DNA from: an uncultured Saprospiraceae bacterium
Lineage (GTDB): Bacteria; Bacteroidota; Bacteroidia; Chitinophagales; Saprospiraceae
Assembly: GCA_938033975.1 (NCBI GenBank)
Contig: CALHKJ010000311.1
Coordinates: forward strand, 1-6,337
Direction: 5' to 3'
Length of the DNA stretch: 6,337 nt
Shown: piece after piece, positions 1-5,629 of the stretch
Position numbering within the stretch: the stretch's first letter is position 1
Layout of the letters: each line of letters opens with the position of its first letter
Made by a program: the position numbers and the translations under genes
Notes under the pieces: model-generated
What the model saw: only the letters and a program-made list of their open reading frames with translations
The model's database searches: none
What the model was told of the DNA's origin: nothing

Positions 1-360
1 TCTGATGGAGATAATATTGTTAGCCTTACGGCAAATAAGTATACGATGGAAGACGAAGGGCTAAGTGTTGTTTGTTCGAGATCTCACCTGAATGATGAGA
101 CTTCTGCCTTTTTAGCTAAAATGAACAAGCCGGAAACGGTATCAAAGGGCTCATCATTGAAATTTTTAATCATTGCAGAAGGTAATGCAGATGTATATCC
201 TAGATTGGCTCCGACCATGGAATGGGATACGGCCGCTGCACAGATTATTCTAGAAGAATCTGGAGGTAAGGTAGTCAGAGCAGAAGATCAAAGTCCACTG
301 CGATACAACAAAGAGATATTGACCAATCCGCATTTTATTGCCTTTGGAGCACTCAACTAA
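1..360 (+). CDS. cysQ: CysQ-like 3'(2'),5'-bisphosphate nucleotidase, 3' part
   Basis: This is the C-terminal 119 residues of an inositol-monophosphatase-fold phosphatase; the reading frame is open from base 1, so the gene starts upstream of the window. Family members are about 250-270 residues long, so a little under half is present. The run GSSLKFLIIAEGNADVYPR, followed by the metal-binding WDTAAA motif and ESGGKV, is characteristic of CysQ rather than of general inositol monophosphatases. CysQ removes a phosphate from 3'-phosphoadenosine 5'-phosphate (and PAPS), a by-product of sulfate assimilation and sulfotransfer, giving AMP, and needs Mg2+. It is cytoplasmic or membrane-associated. An internal ATG at 46 is not the start, because conserved fold sequence lies before it. 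The glycosyltransferase gene follows after 6 nt, so the two are probably co-transcribed. Family identity is confident; substrate is taken from family knowledge. Confidence 0.9.
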   Translation, partial: SDGDNIVSLTANKYTMEDEGLSVVCSRSHLNDETSAFLAKMNKPETVSKGSSLKFLIIAEGNADVYPRLAPTMEWDTAAAQIILEESGGKVVRAEDQSPLRYNKEILTNPHFIAFGALN

Positions 361-366
361 TTAGAC

Positions 367-1134
367 ATGAGTTCAGCTGGAATTTCTGCAGTCATCATTA
401 CTAAGAATGAAGAAATTCATATCGCTAATTGTATCAACTCACTCAAAGATTTTGTCGATGAAATTATTGTCGTGGATAGTGGAAGCGATGATAATACAGT
501 TAGTATTGCTGAGAATTTAGGCGTGCGAGTTTTTGTGAAAGAGTGGGAAGGATATGGGGCAAATAAAAATTATGGTGCAGATCAAGCCCAGTATGATTGG
601 ATTTTGTCAATTGATGCTGACGAGGTGGTGGACGATCATTTGCGCAAAGCAATCCAATCAAAACAATTGGTAAAAGGAGAGTTGTATCTCATTAATAATA
701 TAACAAACTATTGTGGTCACTGGGTGAAGTACACTGAATGGAGACCTGCGTACAAATATCGCTTGTATGAGAAATCAAATACTCGCTGGGATCAACGCAA
801 GGTACATGAGGGACTTGTCCATCAAAAGGAACCTACTTTGGTGAAACTTTCTGGTGCTATGCTTCATTATTCTTACAGTGATTTTGATGAGCATCTCTTA
901 AAAACAGAGCAGTATGCAAAGTTGTCGGCAGAACAATGGATTGCAGAAAACAAGAAGCCAGGCGTATTAAAAAGAATATTTGGCCCATCTGTTCGTTTTA
1001 TAAAGTCATATGTATTTAATCTTGGATTTTTGGAAGGAAGGGTAGGTTATACAATCAGTAGGACCAATGCAATGCAAGCAAGAAAAAAAATTCAGTACTT
1101 TGATCAATTAAAAAAAGGAAAGAATGAGGTTTAA
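367..1134 (+). CDS. Family 2 glycosyltransferase, WaaE/KdtX-like (LPS core type)
   Basis: A 255-residue GT-A fold glycosyltransferase. The N-terminus (residues 7-15, SAVIITKNE) is the nucleotide-sugar-binding strand, followed by IIVVDSGSDDNT (33-44) and the DXD-type metal/nucleotide site SIDADE (81-86, Asp83 and Asp85). The second half has the VHE signature (146-148) and HYSY (167-170), which together with W-x-GYG-x-KN near 60-68 match the WaaE/KdtX/LgtF-like subgroup that adds a hexose to the LPS or lipooligosaccharide inner core. The protein has no obvious membrane span, although residues 201-230 are basic and partly hydrophobic and could bind the inner face of the cytoplasmic membrane. Length is typical of the subgroup. 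The gene begins 6 nt after cysQ and its last 11 nt overlap the downstream thioredoxin gene, suggesting one transcript. No convincing Shine-Dalgarno precedes the ATG; a GGAG at 346-349 is too far away. Donor and acceptor sugars cannot be read from the sequence. Confidence 0.88.
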   Translation: MSSAGISAVIITKNEEIHIANCINSLKDFVDEIIVVDSGSDDNTVSIAENLGVRVFVKEWEGYGANKNYGADQAQYDWILSIDADEVVDDHLRKAIQSKQLVKGELYLINNITNYCGHWVKYTEWRPAYKYRLYEKSNTRWDQRKVHEGLVHQKEPTLVKLSGAMLHYSYSDFDEHLLKTEQYAKLSAEQWIAENKKPGVLKRIFGPSVRFIKSYVFNLGFLEGRVGYTISRTNAMQARKKIQYFDQLKKGKNEV

Positions 1135-1606
1135 GTTTTTGATGTTGTTATTGTTTGTGTCAGCGATGTCTTGCAAGTCAAAGAAAGAGCTTGTTGTTCC
1201 AGTGATAGATGATGGTACATACTTAGATGGGAAAATGGTTTTTGTCAAAGCCATGGATCTAACAGAAGCTTTAGAAATTGCTGAATCAGAAAACAAGCCA
1301 TTGTTTGTTGAATTTGAAGCTGATTGGTGCTTGCCTTGTAAATTGATGAGCGAAGAAGTATTTACCCATCAGAAAACGGCTGATTTTTACAATGATAATT
1401 TTGTCAACTATAAGGTAGATATAGAAAAGGGAACTGGTCCAAATCTGAAAATGCTCTACGGAGTCAATATTCTACCAACCCTAGTTATCTTAAATCATAA
1501 AGGAAGAGAGCTTTCTAGAAATGACGGAAGCCTCATGCACGATAATCTAATGAATCTTGCGCATGAAGCTTTGTCGAATTGGGAAGTTGAATCTAATACA
1601 CAATGA
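1124..1606 (+). CDS. Thioredoxin-fold lipoprotein with CLPC active site
   Basis: A 160-residue extracytoplasmic thioredoxin-like protein. Residues 1-17 form a lipoprotein signal: basic start (MRFKF), hydrophobic core LMLLLFVSAM and a candidate lipidated Cys17 (A-M-S-C), followed by a basic linker (KSKK). The catalytic motif WCLPC lies at 68-72 (Cys69, Cys72) after the FVEFEAD strand, and the cis-proline is Pro118 in ILPTL. The WC-x-PCK context, with an insertion-rich helix after it, resembles the Thioredoxin_7/DsbD C-terminal domain type, which keeps periplasmic thiols reduced or handles disulfide exchange. The exact partner is unknown. The ATG lies inside the end of the glycosyltransferase gene (11-nt overlap) and is preceded by AGGAAAG (1116-1122), the best ribosome site in the window. 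The stop codon is one base from the stop of the convergent Crp/Fnr gene. Confident as a lipoprotein thioredoxin; specific role open. Confidence 0.88.
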   Translation: MRFKFLMLLLFVSAMSCKSKKELVVPVIDDGTYLDGKMVFVKAMDLTEALEIAESENKPLFVEFEADWCLPCKLMSEEVFTHQKTADFYNDNFVNYKVDIEKGTGPNLKMLYGVNILPTLVILNHKGRELSRNDGSLMHDNLMNLAHEALSNWEVESNTQ

Positions 1607-1607
1607 C

Positions 1608-2297
1608 TTATGCCAGTTGGGCCATATTTCTAACAAGTATTTTGTTTGGTTTTCTCGCAGAAAAATGAATGATGTTTGACCTCTTCAGTTCTCCTAATAC
1701 ACGAGAAACTGTTTGTCGGCTAGTGTCGGTTATAAACGCTATATCGGAATGAGACAAATTGTGCTTGATAAGTAATTCATCTATACCAATTTTGATACCT
1801 CTTGTGATAGCCATTTTCTTTAAGAATCCCTCAATTCTTTTCTGAGCTTTTACATACACAAAATCTGCTACTCTTTTTTCTAGATCTGAAAGCTGAGACA
1901 TGATATGAGAAACAATAGAAGTACAGAATTTTGAATTGGCAAACAAGATGCTTTCAAATTTCCCTTTCGGAATCACCAAGACCTGTGATTCAGTCAAAGC
2001 CTGTGCGTAATCAGGTCTATTTTCCTTTTTGGTAAGAATGTTCTCGCCAAAAATGTCACCTTCTCTTATCAGTTGCTTAATAATACTTTTACCAGGTTCC
2101 ATTTCAAGACCAACTTTGATGCTTCCTTTAAGAAGTATATATACTGATCTTATTGGCTGATCTGCTTCATATACCTTTTGGTCCTTTTTCAATTTCAAAA
2201 AGCTACCAAATTGAGCGATATCATTTTTTTCATTTTCTGTCAGATCTTTGAGTAGATCCAATTGCTCTATCATCAAGTATTTTGCTGAAGTATTCAT
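1608..2297 (-). CDS. Crp/Fnr-family transcriptional regulator
   Basis: A 229-residue protein with the usual two-domain layout and length of the Crp/Fnr family. Residues about 10-125 are a cyclic-nucleotide-binding-type beta roll with YILLKGSIKV (53-62) and GDIFGENIL (80-88), the latter being the start of the phosphate-binding cassette. Residues about 125-145 form the long dimerisation helix. A C-terminal winged helix (about 150-229) carries the helix-turn-helix SHSDIAFITDTSRQTVSRVL (182-201), with TSRQTVSRVL as recognition helix. The cassette lacks the clear R-S/T-A of cAMP-binding CRP; the aligned part reads ENRPDYAQA, so cAMP binding is doubtful. No N-terminal cysteine cluster for an FNR iron-sulfur centre is present: the only cysteine is Cys125. 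The effector is therefore unknown. Start is the first ATG; a second in-frame ATG exists at residue 9. It is transcribed divergently from the MarR gene and converges on the thioredoxin gene. Confidence 0.9.
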   Translation of the reverse strand: MNTSAKYLMIEQLDLLKDLTENEKNDIAQFGSFLKLKKDQKVYEADQPIRSVYILLKGSIKVGLEMEPGKSIIKQLIREGDIFGENILTKKENRPDYAQALTESQVLVIPKGKFESILFANSKFCTSIVSHIMSQLSDLEKRVADFVYVKAQKRIEGFLKKMAITRGIKIGIDELLIKHNLSHSDIAFITDTSRQTVSRVLGELKRSNIIHFSARKPNKILVRNMAQLA

Positions 2298-2362
2298 AGT
2301 CTGGATTTTATTATATAATGCTTCCCAAATCCCAATTACTTAGTTGTAGAGCTAATTTTTTT

Positions 2363-2377
2363 CAGAATTTTATTCTG
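2363..2377. repeat. Inverted repeat CAGAAT-TTT-ATTCTG
   Basis: A perfect 6-bp dyad with a 3-nt centre, 66 nt upstream of the Crp/Fnr start codon. Its position suits an operator for that gene, but it is short and AT-rich, so chance cannot be excluded. Confidence 0.4.
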
Positions 2378-2420
2378 TATTTGTCTATACTTCCGTAAAT
2401 GTGTTCTAAGTAATTGAAAA

Positions 2421-2444
2421 CCAACTATTTAATTGTATAGTTGG
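2421..2444. promoter_or_regulatory. 24-bp dyad, candidate MarR operator
   Basis: Perfect 8-bp arms, CCAACTAT (2421-2428) and ATAGTTGG (2437-2444), are separated by 8 nt with an AATT core. The arm and overall size fit the roughly 20-24 bp palindromes bound by MarR-family dimers. It lies 114 nt before the MarR start codon and 123 nt from the Crp/Fnr start codon, so it could serve either gene. Symmetry is read directly from sequence; the bound protein is inferred from position. Confidence 0.5.
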
Positions 2445-2467
2445 ATTCTATATCAACGAGATAATTT

Positions 2468-2483
2468 TTGAAATTTTTTTCAA
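2468..2483. promoter_or_regulatory. Dyad TTGAAA-N4-TTTCAA, candidate Crp/Fnr-type site
   Basis: Perfect 6-bp arms around TTTT. Read as TTGAA-N6-TTCAA it has the spacing of a CRP site (TGTGA-N6-TCACA) with half-sites nearer to FNR (TTGAT). It sits 75 nt before the MarR ATG, a usual position for activation. The surrounding sequence is very rich in A and T, which lowers the significance. Confidence 0.35.
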
Positions 2484-2558
2484 TAAATGTTTAATCTCTT
2501 TGATTTTGGTGCCTAATTTCTTCGTAAATGAATTATTAAAAGCGATTTTTAGACCAAT

Positions 2559-2993
2559 ATGGACAAGAATATTCATACAAAACCGATAGGATACCTTCTA
2601 GAACGGACTACACGAGTTGTAAAATTGAGTTTCCACAAATGCTTTAAAGACTTAGGCATCGACATAACGCCAGAACAATGGGTGGTAATGGATAGCCTCT
2701 ATCAAAAGAATGATCAATCACAGAAAGATCTAGCAAGTGGAAGTTTTAAGGATGCACCGACCATTTCAAGAATAATTAATGTTTTAGAAAAGAAGGAATG
2801 GGTGCTACGCAAGGCTTCCGAAGCTGACCGTAGATTCTTTATCATTCATCAGACGGAAGAGGGAAGAAGAATTACAGAGATTCTTCAATCTGAAATCTCA
2901 AAAATAAGAGAGCAAGGTTGGAAAGGTTTGAGTCAAGAAGACTATGATGCCTTTACCAAGATCATCAATCAAGTTTTTGAGAATTATTCTTAG
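2559..2993 (+). CDS. MarR-family transcriptional regulator
   Basis: A 144-residue protein of typical MarR length with a central winged helix-turn-helix flanked by dimerisation helices. Residues 10-33 are the N-terminal helix (LLERTTRVVKLSFHKCFKDLG). ITPEQWVVMDSLY (36-48), the usual start of the DNA-binding domain, comes next. The second helix contains SQKDLA (54-59). The recognition helix is around APTISRIINVLEKKEWV (66-82), and the wing carries the family signature with Asp94-Arg95-Arg96 (SEADRR). The C-terminal helices (about 101-144) complete the dimer interface. Such proteins usually repress their own gene and a neighbour and are released by small aromatic ligands or oxidants. Cys28 is the only cysteine and is not in an OhrR-like context, so peroxide sensing is not supported. 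No target gene follows in the same direction. The 24-bp dyad upstream is a plausible own operator. The nearest gene for aromatic metabolism is the dioxygenase at 4316, but a link is unproven. Confidence 0.92.
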   Translation: MDKNIHTKPIGYLLERTTRVVKLSFHKCFKDLGIDITPEQWVVMDSLYQKNDQSQKDLASGSFKDAPTISRIINVLEKKEWVLRKASEADRRFFIIHQTEEGRRITEILQSEISKIREQGWKGLSQEDYDAFTKIINQVFENYS

Positions 2994-3050
2994 GTGAATC
3001 TCATTGAAAAAGATCTCAACACTTCTGCCAAGACCTTTTCTTAAAAAAAC

Positions 3051-3139
3051 ACAATTATAACTTAATAGAATTTCAGTTTCTATTTGCATTCCATAGCTAT
3101 GCAAAATTGAATCTATGTTCTTTTTAAAGTTATAATTGT
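3051..3139. repeat. 89-nt imperfect inverted repeat with 13-bp perfect ends
   Basis: The ends ACAATTATAACTT (3051-3063) and AAGTTATAATTGT (3127-3139) are exact reverse complements. Inside, further pairings occur in register order: ATAGA (3065-3069) with TCTAT (3112-3116), TTCA (3072-3075) with TGAA (3108-3111), and TTTGCAT (3083-3089) with ATGCAAA (3099-3105), leaving a 9-nt loop. Both outer edges are AAAAAC (3045-3050 and 3140-3145), as a 6-bp target duplication would look. It could be a small non-autonomous element, a structured RNA at the 3' end of the MarR transcript, or an AT-rich coincidence at the flanks. No coding capacity is seen. Confidence 0.5.
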
Positions 3140-3179
3140 AAAAACGAAAAATGGTAAGTTAGGGTTGGTTGAAGCCAAT

Positions 3180-3210
3180 AAAAAACGCCTGAAGCAAAGC
3201 TCCAGGCGTT
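3180..3210 (-). terminator. Intrinsic terminator of the T9SS thioredoxin gene
   Basis: On the minus strand, AACGCCTG (3210-3203) pairs with CAGGCGTT (3191-3184). An inner AGC/GCT helix follows after a single mismatch, with a 3-nt loop, and the structure runs straight into six T residues (3185-3180). It lies 26 nt beyond the stop codon of the minus-strand gene. The plus-strand side has no comparable T run, so it terminates mainly the minus-strand transcript. Confidence 0.85.
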
Positions 3211-3235
3211 ATACATTTATTTCCTTTTGCTAATT

Positions 3236-4042
3236 TTAAAACTTCACAAATTGTTGCATGCTTGTTTTATTGTTCATCGTTACTTTAATAAAGAATGTTC
3301 CAGAAGTTAATTCTTCAGTAGGCATTTTGATTATCTGATTTCCAGCATTTAATTTGCCTTCAAAGACAGTTGATACCTGTTGGCCTAAGTTGTTGAATAT
3401 AGCGATTTTACTTTCAGCATCTTCAGTCAAGCTGATGTTGAGATTTGCTTCATTTGCAACTGGATTTGGTGCAATACTAAAAGATTGGACATTGTCTAAT
3501 TCGTCGATGGATACAATTGGTTTTGAAACATCAGTATTTGAAATCCACTCATCTAGTAAATCAATGGTTGCAGGAAAATTTCCATTAACCCATGCATCAA
3601 ATTGAACAGATCTATCTGGAGCAATGATAACTAAGGTAGGATATCCATAAAAAGGTCCATAAGATCCATCGGTATAAGGTGCTTGAGCTTCTGGTCCTCC
3701 ACCGTCAGCACTAACAGCCGGCCAAGTAGTCCCGTGTTGCTCTTCAAATCCTATGACTTTAACATCATCATCCCCTGACATACTTGTCAATGAGATAAAT
3801 TCTACATCGTGCTGTCCAGCTCCCCATTCTTGATACAAGGGCTCCATCAATGGCGCTAATTCATTACAGGGAGGGCAGTCTACAAAAAACAAATCTAGAA
3901 CCACAGTTTTGCCCTGATCTAGATAATCAGCATATAATTTATGTTCGACTCCTTTGGTGTCTGTTACAGTAAAGTCTGGAGCAACTTGTGCAAACAAACT
4001 CAAACCGATTAAAGAAAGAAAAATGGTGTAGAATATTTTCAT
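3236..4042 (-). CDS. Secreted TlpA-like thioredoxin with T9SS sorting domain
   Basis: A 268-residue exported protein in three parts. Residues 1-19 (MKIFYTIFLSLIGLSLFAQ) are a Sec signal peptide with probable cleavage near Ala18/Gln19. Residues about 20-170 are an AhpC/TlpA-type thioredoxin domain: VAPDFTVTD entry, strand TVVLDLFFVD, active site CPPC (Cys56, Cys59) and cis-proline Pro135 in GYPT. Residues about 186-268 are a type IX secretion type A sorting domain: FSIAPNPV at 188-195, IAIFNNLGQQV, then the closing GTFFIKVTMNN and FVKF. The domain order predicts export to the cell surface or medium through the T9SS. The open frame extends to 4081, but the ATG at 4042 is preferred because it puts the signal peptide at the N-terminus; the longer form would place 13 polar residues before it. 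The gene is alone between a strong terminator and a divergent spacer. Its substrate is unknown. Confidence 0.9.
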   Translation of the reverse strand: MKIFYTIFLSLIGLSLFAQVAPDFTVTDTKGVEHKLYADYLDQGKTVVLDLFFVDCPPCNELAPLMEPLYQEWGAGQHDVEFISLTSMSGDDDVKVIGFEEQHGTTWPAVSADGGGPEAQAPYTDGSYGPFYGYPTLVIIAPDRSVQFDAWVNGNFPATIDLLDEWISNTDVSKPIVSIDELDNVQSFSIAPNPVANEANLNISLTEDAESKIAIFNNLGQQVSTVFEGKLNAGNQIIKMPTEELTSGTFFIKVTMNNKTSMQQFVKF

Positions 4043-4174
4043 ATTTATCTTTTGAAGTTTATTTAATACTCTATAATACAAATACTCGACTTATCAATCG
4101 GGCTGTAGTGTAAAATTATTCCATTCTTTTTTATTTAGTCATCAAATAGCCATTTGCGTAAGCATAGTTCTGCT

Positions 4175-4193
4175 AGAGATAATATACATCTCT
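4175..4193. repeat. Inverted repeat AGAGAT-N7-ATCTCT
   Basis: A perfect 6-bp dyad with a 7-nt spacer, centred about 70 nt upstream of the hppD -7 element. It could be an upstream regulator site; symmetry is seen but function is only inferred. Confidence 0.35.
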
Positions 4194-4230
4194 TGTGTCA
4201 AGTCCTAGATATATTGCCAGCATCAAAATA

Positions 4231-4261
4231 TTTGAAAGCTTGGAAAAAACCACTATACTTG
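4231..4261 (+). promoter_or_regulatory. Bacteroidota-type promoter of hppD
   Basis: TTTG (4231-4234), a spacer of exactly 19 nt, then TATACTTG (4254-4261) matches the primary sigma consensus of the phylum, TTTG-N19-21-TAnnTTTG, with a single mismatch (C for T at 4258). Transcription would begin near 4267-4270, leaving a leader of roughly 47 nt. It is the only good match found in the window. Confidence 0.65.
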
Positions 4262-4267
4262 CATTGA

Positions 4268-4281
4268 CAACTAAATTGTTG
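4268..4281. promoter_or_regulatory. Dyad CAAC-N6-GTTG at the hppD transcription start
   Basis: Arms CAAC (4268-4271) and GTTG (4278-4281) surround TAAATT, directly where transcription from the predicted promoter should begin, the standard place for a repressor. Its CAACTA and AATTGT pieces also occur in the 24-bp dyad before the MarR gene. The arms are short, so this is a tentative operator. Confidence 0.35.
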
Positions 4282-4315
4282 AAAAATCGATATTCACTCT
4301 TAAAACATCAGAAAT

Positions 4316-5449
4316 ATGCATCAGCAAACTGAAGATATACCGAAGATATATGAGGACGCTCAAGATTTCATGCCTATTAATGGCACAGATTATCTTGAAT
4401 TTTATGTTAGTAATTCAAAGCAGGCGGCACATTTTTATAGGTCAGCAATGGGTTTTAAGCCTCTTGCATATTCTGGATTGGAGACACAAAATGCACAGAC
4501 TGAGTCGTATGTAGTTGTACAAGATAAAATAAGACTTGTACTTACTTCACCTTTGAAAAGTGGAACTGAGATTGGTAAGCATATAGATAAACATGGTGAT
4601 GGGGTGAAGGTGACTGCTTTATGGGTAGATGATGCAACTTATGCATACAATGAAGCTATAAAGAGAGGTGCTAAGTCATATATGGAGCCAAGGGTGGAAG
4701 AAGATGAGGATGGTAGAGTTGTTAGGTCGGGAATCCACACTTACGGCGAAGTAGTGCACATCTTTGTAGAGCGAAAAGATTACAATGGAATTTTTCTACC
4801 AGGATATAAAAAATGGGAATCAGATTACAAGACCGAGTCAGTGGGATTAAAATTTGTAGACCACATGGTTGGAAATGTAGAATTGGGAATGATGAATGAG
4901 TGGGTGAAATTCTATGAAGAAGTGATGGGATTTAAACAGATTATGTCATTTGATGATAAGGATATATCCACAGAATTTACTGCTCTGATGTCAAAAGTTA
5001 TGAGTAATGGAAATGGTAGAATTAAATTTCCAATTAATGAGCCTGCGGCAGGACTTAAAAAATCTCAGGTAGATGAATATCTTGAATTTTATGAAGGCGC
5101 AGGTGTGCAGCATATTGCAGTTGCAACCGATGATATCATTTCTACGGTTACACAATTAAAATCACGTGGTATTGATTTCTTAGAAGTGCCGGATACATAC
5201 TATGATGTGTTAAACAAAAGAGTAGGGCCAATTGATGAGGATATTGAAAAATTGAGAAAACTAAAAATCTTGGTTGATCGTGATGATGAAGGCTATTTAC
5301 TCCAGATTTTCACAAAAACTGTGCAGGCAAGACCTACTATGTTTTTTGAAATCATCCAAAGAAAGGGGGCTACCTCATTTGGAAAAGGGAATTTTAAAGC
5401 CTTGTTTGAGGCTCTAGAAAGAGAGCAAGAACTAAGAGGAACTTTATAA
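4316..5449 (+). CDS. hppD: 4-Hydroxyphenylpyruvate dioxygenase
   Basis: A 377-residue, full-length Fe(II) dioxygenase of two tandem vicinal-oxygen-chelate domains. It converts 4-hydroxyphenylpyruvate and O2 to homogentisate and CO2, the second step of tyrosine degradation, in the cytoplasm. The N-terminal domain (about 23-155) starts with GTDYLEFYVSNSKQAAHFY. The catalytic domain (about 178-350) supplies the facial iron triad: His183 (KFVDHMVGN), His266 (GAGVQHIAVAT) and Glu345 (TMFFEIIQRKG). Asn241 (PINEPA), Gln251, Gln265 and Gln330 (LLQIFTK) fit the known substrate pocket, and the C-terminal GKGNFKALFEALE (356-368) is the lid helix with its conserved phenylalanine. The first ATG is used because IYEDAQDF and FMPINGTDY at the N-terminus are conserved. 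No Shine-Dalgarno is evident. Homogentisate dioxygenase and fumarylacetoacetase are not adjacent, so the pathway is split. Expression probably comes from the promoter at 4231-4261. Confidence 0.97.
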   Translation: MHQQTEDIPKIYEDAQDFMPINGTDYLEFYVSNSKQAAHFYRSAMGFKPLAYSGLETQNAQTESYVVVQDKIRLVLTSPLKSGTEIGKHIDKHGDGVKVTALWVDDATYAYNEAIKRGAKSYMEPRVEEDEDGRVVRSGIHTYGEVVHIFVERKDYNGIFLPGYKKWESDYKTESVGLKFVDHMVGNVELGMMNEWVKFYEEVMGFKQIMSFDDKDISTEFTALMSKVMSNGNGRIKFPINEPAAGLKKSQVDEYLEFYEGAGVQHIAVATDDIISTVTQLKSRGIDFLEVPDTYYDVLNKRVGPIDEDIEKLRKLKILVDRDDEGYLLQIFTKTVQARPTMFFEIIQRKGATSFGKGNFKALFEALEREQELRGTL

Positions 5450-5629
5450 AGCACATAAATGGAATAGGGGATTGTATATCATTTTTCTATAAAATTAATC
5501 TTAAAGCGACATAAGATTGGATTTATTGATAATGGGGGAATACCTTTACTTATATTGTATATATAAGTCTTATTATAGTATTCTAAATCAGGTTTTATTA
5601 CTAGAACAATTTATATTATCCTTTTATCC
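5450..5629. other. Spacer between hppD and the surface protein gene
   Basis: This 180-nt AT-rich stretch holds one inverted repeat (5497-5518). From 5579 it also has an open frame continuous with the next gene, coding a hydrophobic signal-like segment (see 5630-6337). No clear promoter or strong terminator was found. Confidence 0.5.
5497..5518. repeat. Inverted repeat AATCTTA-N8-TAAGATT, weak terminator candidate
   Basis: A perfect 7-bp dyad 47 nt after the hppD stop codon, with an 8-nt loop. As RNA the stem is weak (AT-rich) and is followed by GGATTTATT rather than a U run, so it is at best a poor terminator; it might instead be an operator for the downstream gene. Confidence 0.35.

Larger units (their letters stand above)
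2298..2558. promoter_or_regulatory. Divergent regulatory spacer between the Crp/Fnr and MarR genes
   Basis: This 261-nt AT-rich spacer must hold promoters for both regulators. It contains three separate inverted repeats, listed individually (2363-2377, 2421-2444, 2468-2483). I found no good match to the Bacteroidota promoter (TTTG, 19-21 nt, TAnnTTTG) on either strand, so the start sites are not placed. No coding sequence of credible length was seen here. The dyads suggest binding by dimeric regulators, quite possibly the two encoded on either side, as autoregulation is common in both families; that assignment is inference. Confidence 0.6.
4043..4315. promoter_or_regulatory. Divergent spacer between T9SS thioredoxin and hppD
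   Basis: A 273-nt AT-rich spacer with no credible gene. It holds the probable hppD promoter (4231-4261) and dyads at 4175-4193 and 4268-4281. TCAAA-ATA-TTTGA (4223-4235) overlaps the hppD -33 element. No promoter of the Bacteroidota consensus was found for the minus-strand gene. Confidence 0.6.

Noticed and set aside
1108..1296. 62-codon minus-strand open frame
   Set aside because: It lies over the end of the glycosyltransferase gene and the start of the thioredoxin gene, both well supported, and its translation has no recognisable features.
2559..2993. OhrR-type peroxide sensor identity for the MarR protein
   Set aside because: The single Cys28 is not in the N-terminal OhrR cysteine context and no ohr gene is adjacent.
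3092..3101. Palindrome CATAGCTATG
   Set aside because: A 10-bp palindrome inside the 89-nt inverted repeat; it competes with the larger stem and has no independent support.
2898..3104. 68-codon minus-strand open frame over the end of the MarR gene
   Set aside because: It overlaps a confident gene and the inverted repeat, with no family resemblance or start signal.
3354..3605. 83-codon plus-strand open frame inside the T9SS thioredoxin gene
   Set aside because: It is antisense to a confidently identified domain; no evidence of independent coding.
4043..4081. N-terminal extension of the T9SS thioredoxin to the ATG at 4081
   Set aside because: It would put 13 polar and basic residues ahead of a complete signal peptide; the ATG at 4042 gives a normal exported protein.
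4223..4235. TCAAA-ATA-TTTGA dyad over the hppD -33 element
   Set aside because: Symmetry is short and largely produced by the TTTG promoter element itself; not listed as a separate operator.
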